Shown here one piece after another: positions 18,905-27,023 of a stretch of DNA of 64,000 nt. Source of the stretch: an uncultured Aquimarina sp. (GTDB lineage Bacteria > Bacteroidota > Bacteroidia > Flavobacteriales > Flavobacteriaceae); assembly GCA_947497175.1 (NCBI GenBank), contig CANMFM010000004.1, positions 62,001-126,000 of the forward strand, given 5' to 3'. Under the pieces are notes generated by a model, which was not told where the DNA came from, did not search any database, and saw only the letters and a list, made by a program, of their open reading frames with translations. Every line of letters starts with the position of its first letter. Position 1 is the stretch's first letter. The translations under genes were made by a program, and so were the position numbers.

Positions 18905-19789
18905 ATGAAAATCGGTATATACGGCCAGTTCTACCATAAAAATTCTGGAATCTATATCCAGCAGCTTCTAGAAAATCTAGATAAAAATAGTGTAGAAGTA
19001 GTCATCGAAAAGAATTTTTTAGAACTCATCGATCTTCATGATGATATTGATAAGTCGTATTCTCACTTCAGTACTTTTGAAGAACTAGACACTTCATATG
19101 ATCTTTTCTTTAGTATTGGCGGCGATGGAACCATTTTAAGAACTATTACTTATGTAAGAGATTTAGGAATCCCAATTGCAGGAATCAATACCGGAAGGTT
19201 AGGATTTCTTGCCACTATTCAAAAAGAAGAAATTCAGGATAGTATCGACTTAATCTTAAATAAAAAGTTTTACACTTCTTCGAGAAGCCTGGTAACCATT
19301 GAAACCATACCCAAAAATAAAGAATTTGGAGTCTTAAATTTTGCAATGAATGAAATTGCTGTAAGCAGACGAAACACCACCTCTATGATTACCGTACACA
19401 CAAGCCTGAATAACGAGTTTCTTAATTCGTATTGGGCAGATGGGTTAATTGTATCAACACCCACAGGATCTACAGGCTATTCTTTGAGTTGCGGCGGCCC
19501 CGTGATAATGCCAGAGGCAGAGAGCATGGTGCTTACCCCTATCGCACCACATAATCTTAACGCAAGACCTCTTGTAATACCTGATGATCAGGAAATCAAA
19601 TTACAAGTCTCCGGAAGAGAAGACACCTATCTGGTTTCTTTAGACTCTAGAGTTCACACCTTACCAAATGAAACAACTGTAGTCATAAAAAAAGCTCCAT
19701 TTAAAATTAATATGGTAGTATTGCAGGACGATAGCTTCCTAAAAACACTACGTAAAAAGATGCTTTGGGGAGAAGATAAACGCAATTAA
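18905..19789 (+). CDS. nadK: NAD kinase
   Basis: The 294-residue enzyme carries the NAD-kinase motif GGDGT (residues 72-76), the substrate-site FAMNEIAVSR, and the glycine-rich VSTPTGSTGYSLSCGGP block. It phosphorylates NAD to NADP with ATP and is the only route to NADP in most bacteria. It follows the CBS-domain gene by 35 bases and probably forms an operon with it. The next gene has its own promoter. Confidence 0.97.
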   Translation: MKIGIYGQFYHKNSGIYIQQLLENLDKNSVEVVIEKNFLELIDLHDDIDKSYSHFSTFEELDTSYDLFFSIGGDGTILRTITYVRDLGIPIAGINTGRLGFLATIQKEEIQDSIDLILNKKFYTSSRSLVTIETIPKNKEFGVLNFAMNEIAVSRRNTTSMITVHTSLNNEFLNSYWADGLIVSTPTGSTGYSLSCGGPVIMPEAESMVLTPIAPHNLNARPLVIPDDQEIKLQVSGREDTYLVSLDSRVHTLPNETTVVIKKAPFKINMVVLQDDSFLKTLRKKMLWGEDKRN

Positions 19790-19843
19790 ACAATAAAATC
19801 TACTAAAAAGTGTTTTTAAATTCATACTATTTTACTCAAATTC

Positions 19844-19872
19844 TTGTGTACTAAAGTTAATTGTTATATTTG
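19844..19872 (+). promoter_or_regulatory. Promoter of the DUF6089-uppS-bamA block
   Basis: TTG, 18 bases, then TATATTTG is a complete match to the Bacteroidota consensus. Transcription would begin near 19879, about 11 bases before the ATG at 19890. Confidence 0.6.
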
Positions 19873-19889
19873 CAAACTTTTGAAAATCT

Positions 19890-20567
19890 ATGAGATACTT
19901 AGCATCATTCGTAATTGTTCTGTTTTTTGTACAATCTATCACGTCACAAACCTATGAAGTAGGCTTAATGGCAGGAGGGTCTAATTATATAGGCGATGTA
20001 GGGTCGACACTCTATATTGCTCCTAACGACATAGCATTTGGGGCCATCGCAAAATGGAACCGAAGTAAACGACATGCCTTTAGAGCTTCATTTTTATATG
20101 CAGCACTCGACGCAGATGATAGTAAAGGAGATGATCGAAGAAAAGAAAGAGGTTTTAGTTTTAATAATTCTATAAAGGAAGTTTCATTAGGAATGGAATT
20201 TAATTTCTGGGATTGGTTTCTTTATGATGGAAAACCTCAGTTTACTCCTTATCTTTACAGCGGAATCACTGCATTTAATCATGGAGCACTTGCTTTAGAT
20301 GCAAATGATGAACTAGATGCTTATAGCGATAAGTGGAATTTTGCAATCCCTATGGTAGTAGGAATTAAAAAAACATTAGGCAGAGACTTTGTAATTGGTG
20401 CCGAAATTGGTGCCCGATATACATTTACCGATAATCTAGATGGAAGTAATCCTGATGATAGATTTGGAACAGGATTTGGTAATTTAAACAACAATGACTG
20501 GTACGTATTTACAGGTATAACATTATCATATACCTGGGGTAGGATCCCTTGTTATTGCGCATTTTAA
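19890..20567 (+). CDS. DUF6089 outer-membrane beta-barrel protein (PorG-like)
   Basis: The 225-residue protein has a signal peptide (residues 1-19, ending SITSQ), then a start EVGLMAGGSNYIGDVG and repeated amphipathic strands typical of an eight-strand barrel. The sequence fits DUF6089, the family that contains PorG, an outer-membrane component of the T9SS in Porphyromonas gingivalis. It is the first gene of the block with uppS, bamA and two Skp-like genes, with only one base between its stop and uppS. The PorG assignment is a family-level inference; it could also be a general barrel protein. Confidence 0.72.
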   Translation: MRYLASFVIVLFFVQSITSQTYEVGLMAGGSNYIGDVGSTLYIAPNDIAFGAIAKWNRSKRHAFRASFLYAALDADDSKGDDRRKERGFSFNNSIKEVSLGMEFNFWDWFLYDGKPQFTPYLYSGITAFNHGALALDANDELDAYSDKWNFAIPMVVGIKKTLGRDFVIGAEIGARYTFTDNLDGSNPDDRFGTGFGNLNNNDWYVFTGITLSYTWGRIPCYCAF

Positions 20568-20568
20568 A

Positions 20569-21309
20569 ATGATTGACAAAAAACAATTAGACTCTAACAA
20601 TATACCTCGACACATTGCAATCATAATGGACGGCAATGGTCGATGGGCCAAAAAGAAAGGACTTTTTAGAGCTGCGGGCCACGAGAAAGGGACAAAAGCA
20701 GTACGCGAGGTCGTAGAAGGCAGCGCAGAAATAGGCATAAAACATCTTACCCTCTATGCATTCTCGACCGAGAATTGGAATAGACCAAAACTTGAAGTAG
20801 ATACTTTAATGAAACTTTTAGTAAGTTCGCTGAAAAAAGAAATCAAAACTCTTCAAGAAAACAATATCCAGCTAAACGCTATTGGTAACCTCCAAAATTT
20901 ACCAAAAAAAGCACGAGTAGAACTCATGGAAGTTATTGAAAAGACTAAGTCCAATGATCATATGGTACTTACTCTTGCACTGAGCTATGGAAGTAGAGAA
21001 GAACTCATAAAAACTATTGAAGAAATAAGTATTAAAGTTAAAAATGGTGTAATTTCGCCACATCTTATAAATGAAGCAGTCATTAATGAGCATTTGTACA
21101 CTAAAAACCTGCCCGATGTTGACTTATTAATACGGACTAGTGGAGAACAACGTATTAGTAATTTTTTACTATGGCAGATTGCGTACGCAGAATTATATTT
21201 TACAGAAATTTTATGGCCAGATTTCAGAAGAACAGATTTATTTGAAGCCATATTGAATTATCAAAAAAGAGAAAGAAGATTTGGAAAAACTAGTGAGCAG
21301 CTCAGTTAA
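20569..21309 (+). CDS. uppS: Isoprenyl transferase (undecaprenyl diphosphate synthase)
   Basis: The 246-residue enzyme carries the cis-prenyltransferase signature HIAIIMDGNGRWAKKKG with the catalytic Asp21, a YAFSTENWNRP block, and VDLLIRTSGEQRISNFL near the C terminus. It adds cis-isoprene units to farnesyl diphosphate to make undecaprenyl diphosphate, the lipid carrier for cell-wall and O-antigen building blocks. It lies one base after the DUF6089 gene and four bases before the preferred bamA start, so the three are surely co-transcribed. Confidence 0.97.
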   Translation: MIDKKQLDSNNIPRHIAIIMDGNGRWAKKKGLFRAAGHEKGTKAVREVVEGSAEIGIKHLTLYAFSTENWNRPKLEVDTLMKLLVSSLKKEIKTLQENNIQLNAIGNLQNLPKKARVELMEVIEKTKSNDHMVLTLALSYGSREELIKTIEEISIKVKNGVISPHLINEAVINEHLYTKNLPDVDLLIRTSGEQRISNFLLWQIAYAELYFTEILWPDFRRTDLFEAILNYQKRERRFGKTSEQLS

Positions 21310-21313
21310 AGGA

Positions 21314-23950
21314 ATGATAAAAAAATTACCTATTACGTATTTTACGTTACTTGCCTTATTATTACACTCAATATCGATTACAGCCCAAAATGTACCTGGT
21401 GCAAATGGTAAAGAGTACGTTATTGGAAAGATAAAAGTTACCGGAACCACCAGCTATAATGAAAACACTGTAATTACGTTTACCGGTCTTAAAAAAGGAG
21501 AGCGAATATTTCTTCCAGGAGATAAAATAAGTAAAGTGATCAAAAAATTATGGGATCTTGAATTGTTTAGTGATATCAACTTCTATATTACCAAAGTTGA
21601 AGGAGATGTTGCTGATATTGAAATTAATATTCAGGAAGTTCCCGAATTAAATGAAGCTCGCATTGAAGGGATAAAAAAACGTAAAGCCGAAGAGCTCATT
21701 AAAGATAATGGATTGACCAAAGGTGCAAAAGTAACCGAAAATCTTATTACAACTACGCGTAACTTTATCACCAATAAATACAAAAAAGATGGATTTCTAA
21801 ACACCAAAGTAGCCATTAATCTGATACCCGTAAAAGATACTGTAGCCACCAGCAACAAAGTAAACGTATTGGTCCGAGTAGATAAGGGTGACCGTGTTAA
21901 AGTAGATCATATTACCATAACAGGAAATGAAAAACTATCAGACGCTAAGGTACGCAGTGCGATGAAAAATACTAAGCAGAAAAAACCTTTAAGATTCTGG
22001 AAACGATCAAAGTATATTAGAGCAGATTATCTTGAGGATAAAGATAATATTATTACAAAGTATAAAGAGAAAGGATATAGAGATGCTCGAATAACCAAAG
22101 ACACCTTAATTGTTGAGGATGACAATAGTGTCTCTTTAAATCTTTCTATAGAAGAAGGCAACAGGTATTATTTTGGGAATATTACATTTCTAGGAAATAG
22201 TGTATATACAGATAGACAATTAGCAAGGCAATTGGTTATCAAGAAAGGAGATGTATACAATGGTGTTCTTCTCGAAAAACAAATTGCAGATAACACCAAA
22301 CCAGATGCAAATGACCTTACCAATTTATATCAAAATAACGGGTATCTATTCTCTTCGATTGATGCAGTAGAAACGAAAGTTTATAATGATACTATTGATT
22401 TTGAAGTCAGAATCAGAGAAGGGAAACTGACCTATTTCGATCACATTTCGGTGACAGGAAACGACAAAACAAATGATCACGTAGTATATCGAATACTAAG
22501 AACAAAACCCGGCCAACGATATAGTAAAGATCTTGTTGTAAGAACAGTTCGTGAAATTGGACAGTTAGGCTTTTTTGATCCAGAGCAATTAGAACCTCAG
22601 TTCCAAAATGCAAATCCGCAAGCCGGTACCATTGATATCAATTATCCTGTTGTAGAAAAAGGGTCTAGCCAAATCGAGCTTCAAGGTGGTTTTGGAGGCG
22701 GTGGTTTTGTAGGAACACTAGGATTAGCATTTAATAACTTTTCTATACGTAATATTTTTAATGGAGAATCCTATAGTCCCTTACCTATGGGAGATGGTCA
22801 AACTCTTAGAGTTAGAGCACAGGCTAGTAGATCTTTTCAGACCTACAGCCTTTCTTTTATAGAACCTTGGTTGGGTGGAAAAAGACCATATCAATTATCA
22901 ACTTCATTCTCACACACAATCCAATACTTATTTACAGGGAGAAACCAGGTAGATAGAAACAGTAAATTTTTAATCACAGGAGGATCCGTAGGTATTGCTA
23001 AAAGATTAAATTGGCCCGACAATTATTTTACTTTATCACAAGCTGTAAGTTTAAGACATTATAATCTTAAAAATTACAATACTTCATTATTTACATTTGG
23101 TAATGGCTCATCAAATGATTTAGCCTATACTATTGGATTAAGTCGGAACAATACTACAGTAAACCCTATTTTCCCTGTAGGTGGTTCAGAGTTTAACATT
23201 ATAGCCAAGTTATCACTACCCTATTCTCTTTTTGACGGTGTTGATTATAGCGCTCTTGCAAACGAAAGAGATGCGCTTGAAGCCCAGCAAGCCGAACTGC
23301 AAACTAGTACTGAACCCAGTGCACCTATACAGTTTGCAGAAAATCGAGAACGAATAGGAGAAATTGACCAAGAGCGTTTCAAGTGGTTAGAATATTATAA
23401 ATTAAAATTTGATGGTACATGGTATACCAGCCTCTTTAACATTGGTACAAAGCCTCTGGTTTTAAAAACTAATGCAGAGTATGGTTTTTTAGGAGCGTAT
23501 AATGGAAATAGAGGAAACATCCCTTTCGAGAGATACTTCTTAGGAGGTGTTGCTTTAGGAGCTAACGCTTTGGATGGCCGTGAGCTTGTGGCACTAAGGG
23601 GATACCCTGATCAATCATTACTTCCAGAAAGCAGAGCTAATAATCAGACTTTTGATGCCGACGGGGCAACAATTTATAATAAATATTCGTTAGAGCTTCG
23701 TTATCCTATAACACTAAAACCTGCAGCATCAATTTACATGCTCGCATTTTTAGAAGGTGGTGCATCATATGACAGCTTTAGAGATTTTAATCCTTTTCAA
23801 TTAAATCGCTCAGCTGGAGCAGGTTTGCGTATATTTATGCCAGCTTTTGGATTACTTGGTATAGATTTTGGATATGGATTTGATCCAATCCCAGGTTCTA
23901 ATCAGCCGCATGGGCAGGAAATACATTTTATTATAGGGCAACAGTTTTAG
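21314..23950 (+). CDS. bamA: Outer-membrane protein assembly factor BamA
   Basis: The protein is 878 residues from the ATG at 21314. A longer frame starting at 21281 would overlap uppS by 29 bases; the shorter start is preferred because the signal peptide (IKKLPITYFTLLALLLHSI) then begins at once. Five POTRA-like repeats follow over about 420 residues, with segments such as KIKVTGTTSYNENTV and VDHITITGNEKLSDAKVR. A C-terminal Omp85 barrel contains a LRGYPDQSLLP lid-loop region and the terminal Phe (HFIIGQQF). BamA folds barrel proteins into the outer membrane. Two Skp-like chaperone genes follow directly, as in many Bacteroidota. Confidence 0.95.
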   Translation: MIKKLPITYFTLLALLLHSISITAQNVPGANGKEYVIGKIKVTGTTSYNENTVITFTGLKKGERIFLPGDKISKVIKKLWDLELFSDINFYITKVEGDVADIEINIQEVPELNEARIEGIKKRKAEELIKDNGLTKGAKVTENLITTTRNFITNKYKKDGFLNTKVAINLIPVKDTVATSNKVNVLVRVDKGDRVKVDHITITGNEKLSDAKVRSAMKNTKQKKPLRFWKRSKYIRADYLEDKDNIITKYKEKGYRDARITKDTLIVEDDNSVSLNLSIEEGNRYYFGNITFLGNSVYTDRQLARQLVIKKGDVYNGVLLEKQIADNTKPDANDLTNLYQNNGYLFSSIDAVETKVYNDTIDFEVRIREGKLTYFDHISVTGNDKTNDHVVYRILRTKPGQRYSKDLVVRTVREIGQLGFFDPEQLEPQFQNANPQAGTIDINYPVVEKGSSQIELQGGFGGGGFVGTLGLAFNNFSIRNIFNGESYSPLPMGDGQTLRVRAQASRSFQTYSLSFIEPWLGGKRPYQLSTSFSHTIQYLFTGRNQVDRNSKFLITGGSVGIAKRLNWPDNYFTLSQAVSLRHYNLKNYNTSLFTFGNGSSNDLAYTIGLSRNNTTVNPIFPVGGSEFNIIAKLSLPYSLFDGVDYSALANERDALEAQQAELQTSTEPSAPIQFAENRERIGEIDQERFKWLEYYKLKFDGTWYTSLFNIGTKPLVLKTNAEYGFLGAYNGNRGNIPFERYFLGGVALGANALDGRELVALRGYPDQSLLPESRANNQTFDADGATIYNKYSLELRYPITLKPAASIYMLAFLEGGASYDSFRDFNPFQLNRSAGAGLRIFMPAFGLLGIDFGYGFDPIPGSNQPHGQEIHFIIGQQF

Positions 23951-23984
23951 TTTTGGCACGATTATTTCTATATACACACAAATT

Positions 23985-24848
23985 ATGAAAACAAAGGGTC
24001 TTTTATTAGTCGCAACAATAAGTTGGCTGTTCTTTACAAATGTAGTACATGCGCAAAAAGGTATAAGAATCGGTTACATAGATATGGGGTATATTTTGGA
24101 AAATGTACCAGAATATAATGAAGCATCAGCAGAGCTTGAAACCAAAGTTCAAAAATGGAAGGTAGAAATTGAAGCAGAGTTAAAAAATGTTGAAGAAATG
24201 CGAAAAGATCTTAATAATGAAAGAGTTTTGCTTACCAAAGAACTTATAGAAGAAAGAGAAGAAGACATTGTTTTTAAGGAAAAAGAAATATTAGAATATC
24301 AGCAAAAGAGATTTGGGCCGAATGGAGATTTATTTATACAAAAAAAGCGATTGGTACAACCAGTACAAGACCAGGTGTTTGTAGCTGTTCAAGAGATTGC
24401 AAAAAATAAAAAATACGACTTCGTTTTTGATAAGTCAGCCGATCTGGTAATGCTGTATTCAGCAGACAGGTACGACATTAGTGATCAAGTATTATTAAGA
24501 ATAAACAGAGCTTCAAAAAGAAAGCAGCTTAATAACAAAAAAGAAAAGAAATCTCTGGAAAGAGATGAAAAAAGAAATGCCGAGCAAGAAAAAGAAGTAT
24601 CAGACAGAGACCGATTGGCTCAAGAAAGATTATCAGAAAGAGAAAAACTACTTGAACAACGAAAAGCCGAGAGAGATTCTATACGAATAGCCAAGAAGAA
24701 AGATTTTGAAGAAAGAAGAGCTAAATTATTAGAGCTACAAAAAAGAAAAAAAGACTCTATCAATATGCTTAAAGCACAAAGAGAGAAGTTAAAACAAAAT
24801 GAAAATCCATCAAATTCTGATAACGGAAGTGAAGATGATGGTAATTAG
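23985..24848 (+). CDS. OmpH/Skp-family periplasmic chaperone with long charged tail
   Basis: The 287-residue protein has a signal peptide (ending VVHAQ, about residues 19-23). A Skp-like core (IGYIDMGYILENVPEYNEA... and YDFVFDKSADLVMLYS) is followed by roughly 110 residues of very charged K/E/R helix, longer than in a plain Skp. Skp holds unfolded barrel proteins in the periplasm on their way to BamA. It lies 34 bases after bamA, and a second, shorter family member follows 44 bases later. The extended tail is probably coiled coil and may bind a partner or peptidoglycan; this is inference. Confidence 0.85.
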   Translation: MKTKGLLLVATISWLFFTNVVHAQKGIRIGYIDMGYILENVPEYNEASAELETKVQKWKVEIEAELKNVEEMRKDLNNERVLLTKELIEEREEDIVFKEKEILEYQQKRFGPNGDLFIQKKRLVQPVQDQVFVAVQEIAKNKKYDFVFDKSADLVMLYSADRYDISDQVLLRINRASKRKQLNNKKEKKSLERDEKRNAEQEKEVSDRDRLAQERLSEREKLLEQRKAERDSIRIAKKKDFEERRAKLLELQKRKKDSINMLKAQREKLKQNENPSNSDNGSEDDGN

Positions 24849-24892
24849 AATATCAATTTTTAAATTTATAACACTATTAATATTACTTACAA

Positions 24893-25402
24893 ATGAAACA
24901 ATTTAGAACATTACTAGTAGCTTTTGCACTTACTATAGGAACAACAGGTTTTGTAAATGCGCAATCCAAAGTGGCACATATTGCATCACAAGAACTTGTA
25001 GAATCAATGCCTGCTTTTAAAGCTGCTAAAAGCGAAATTGAAAAACTAAACAAAACGTATGATGCAGAGATCAGAAACATGGTATTAGAGCTGCAAACTA
25101 CAATGAAAAAATATCAAGCCGAAGCTTCTACAAAGACTGAAGAAGAAAATGCAAAAAGAGCGCAAGAAGTTCAGGCTACAGAAAAAAGTATTACTGATTA
25201 CAGACAAAATGCTCTTCAGGATCTTCAGAAAAAAGAAATTGAACTTATGAAGCCTATATATGAAAAAGCACGTACTTCTATTCAAAAAGTTGCACGAGCA
25301 CAAGGTTTTCAGTACGTTCTAGATTCTACAACAGGAACTGGAGTTATTATGGCTGATGGTAAAGACCTTATGGCTGATGTAAAGAAAGATTTAGGAATAT
25401 AA
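24893..25402 (+). CDS. OmpH/Skp-family periplasmic chaperone
   Basis: The 169-residue protein is of normal Skp size. It has a signal peptide (ending TGFVNAQ, about residues 18-24), the family start KVAHIASQELVESMPAFKAA, a central E/K-rich coiled coil, and the terminal block FQYVLDSTTGTGVIMADGKDL. It should act with BamA and the longer paralog just upstream. A strong terminator follows, which closes the DUF6089-uppS-bamA-skp-skp block. Confidence 0.93.
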   Translation: MKQFRTLLVAFALTIGTTGFVNAQSKVAHIASQELVESMPAFKAAKSEIEKLNKTYDAEIRNMVLELQTTMKKYQAEASTKTEEENAKRAQEVQATEKSITDYRQNALQDLQKKEIELMKPIYEKARTSIQKVARAQGFQYVLDSTTGTGVIMADGKDLMADVKKDLGI

Positions 25403-25430
25403 GTAGACATCTTTACACCATAAAAAATAA

Positions 25431-25468
25431 AAAAAACAGTAAAAGATAATTCTTTTACTGTTTTTTTT
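25431..25468 (+). terminator. Strong rho-independent terminator
   Basis: A perfect 16-bp stem (arms 25431-25446 and 25451-25466) with a 4-base loop and a long T run closes the bamA block. The last bases overlap a TATTTTTG element at 25468-25475 that could serve murI. Confidence 0.85.
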
Positions 25469-25486
25469 ATTTTTGAAATACTTATT

Positions 25487-26275
25487 ATGCAACATCAGGC
25501 AATAGGAATATTTGATTCTGGAATTGGAGGTACTTCTATATGGAAAGAAATTTCTATTGCACTACCTCACGAAAATACGATCTATCTGGCAGATAGTAAA
25601 AATGCACCCTATGGTAAAAGAAGTAAAGACGAAATCATAGCATTAAGCATAAAAAATACAGAAAAACTTCTTGAACTTAATTGTAAACTCGTCGTTGTTG
25701 CCTGCAATACCGCAACTACAAATGCTATAAAAGTACTTCGCTCTTCTTATGATGTACCGTTTATAGGCATAGAACCTGCCATAAAACCTGCTGCGATTCA
25801 AACCAAAACAAAAAAGGTTGGTGTACTGGCCACAAAAGGCACGTTGTCCAGCGAATTATTTGCCAAAACTTCAGACCTGCATGCCAACAATATTGAAGTT
25901 ATTGAAGTTGTTGGAACAGGCTTGGTAGAATGCATTGAAGAAGGTAAAATTGATAGTCAAGAAATGCATGCCCTACTGACTTCTTATATTACTCCAATGA
26001 TCAAAAAAGATATTGATTATTTGGTTTTAGGCTGCACCCACTACCCTTATCTTATTCCGAACATAAAAAAAATACTGCCAGACCATGTAACCCTTATTGA
26101 TTCTGGTGAGGCTGTAGCCAGACAAACTAAAGCCGTGCTTACGACCAATAATCTTTTAAATAAAAATTCTGAGACAGGAACCTATACGTTTTATACAAAT
26201 AACGAGGTCGAAGTATTAAAAAATATTCTTAAAAACAATAGCACTTCTTTACACATTCACTATTTAGCTTTTTAA
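25487..26275 (+). CDS. murI: Glutamate racemase
   Basis: The 262-residue enzyme has the two catalytic cysteines, Cys73 in VACNTATTNA and Cys183 in GCTHYPYL, and the substrate start IGIFDSGIGG (Asp10, Ser11). It interconverts L- and D-glutamate, supplying D-Glu for peptidoglycan. It follows the Skp-like genes after a terminator, and a TATTTTTG element lies only 12 bases before the ATG. If that element is used, the mRNA is nearly leaderless. It converges with the two-component regulator gene across 16 bases. Confidence 0.96.
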   Translation: MQHQAIGIFDSGIGGTSIWKEISIALPHENTIYLADSKNAPYGKRSKDEIIALSIKNTEKLLELNCKLVVVACNTATTNAIKVLRSSYDVPFIGIEPAIKPAAIQTKTKKVGVLATKGTLSSELFAKTSDLHANNIEVIEVVGTGLVECIEEGKIDSQEMHALLTSYITPMIKKDIDYLVLGCTHYPYLIPNIKKILPDHVTLIDSGEAVARQTKAVLTTNNLLNKNSETGTYTFYTNNEVEVLKNILKNNSTSLHIHYLAF

Positions 26276-26291
26276 ACAAGTTTTAATTAGT

Positions 26292-27023
26292 CTACTTAAA
26301 ATAATCTAGCAGCGTTCCCTTTTTAGAAGAGGACACTGCCAGTTCTTTACCAGAAGAAAGCACTATACTTCCCCCTTTGCCTTTTCTATACTTTATAATT
26401 TCGTTTACATTGACCAAAAAACTTTTATGAGTTCTTACAAATCCGTGCGGATGTAGCGATTCTTCAAAATATTTAAGCGTTTTACTCACTAGTTTTTGTC
26501 CTTTTTCAAGATAGATTTTGGTATAGTTATCATCGGCTTCACAATATAAAATATCTGCAATTCGAAGTACTTCGAAACCATCTTGTTGCGGAATTGTAAT
26601 TTTACCTTCGGCACAAGTTACTTTAGGCACTAAAACAGTATCCTGAAGCTCTTTTTCCCGTTGTTTAATATGACCAACATGATCTACTGCCTTGATAAGG
26701 TTATCAATTGCAATAGGTTTTAACAGATAATATGTTGCCTGAGCATTGAGAGCATCTACAGCATAATGATCATAAGCTGTTACAAAAACAATTTCGAATG
26801 TTCGATCTGGTACTTGTTCGAGCAAATCAAAAGCATTCCCATACGGCATTTCGACATCAAGAAATAATACATCCGGAGTATTGGTCTGTAATAACACTAA
26901 CGTTTCTTGCACACTGGCAGCTTCTCCTAAGATTGTGACTGAAGGACAATACTTTGTTAGATAATTTCTTAAAATAGCTCTACTATTTGCTTCGTCATCT
27001 ACGATAATAGAAGTTAAATTCAT
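26292..27023 (-). CDS. LytTR-type DNA-binding response regulator
   Basis: The 243-residue protein has a receiver domain with acidic pocket IVDDE (residues 7-11) and phospho-acceptor Asp56 in FLDVEMP. The conserved Lys lies in YYLLKPI near residue 103. A C-terminal LytTR domain (about residues 140-240, YCEADDNYTKIYLEKGQ... FVRTHKSFLVNVNEI) binds DNA. LytTR regulators typically act as dimers on direct repeats. The start overlaps the end of the histidine-kinase gene by four bases (ATGA type), so it is its cognate partner. Target genes are unknown. Confidence 0.93.
   Translation of the reverse strand: MNLTSIIVDDEANSRAILRNYLTKYCPSVTILGEAASVQETLVLLQTNTPDVLFLDVEMPYGNAFDLLEQVPDRTFEIVFVTAYDHYAVDALNAQATYYLLKPIAIDNLIKAVDHVGHIKQREKELQDTVLVPKVTCAEGKITIPQQDGFEVLRIADILYCEADDNYTKIYLEKGQKLVSKTLKYFEESLHPHGFVRTHKSFLVNVNEIIKYRKGKGGSIVLSSGKELAVSSSKKGTLLDYFK

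Noticed and set aside
21281..21313. Upstream bamA start at 21281
   Set aside because: It would overlap uppS by 29 bases and put 11 residues before the signal peptide; the ATG at 21314 is better.
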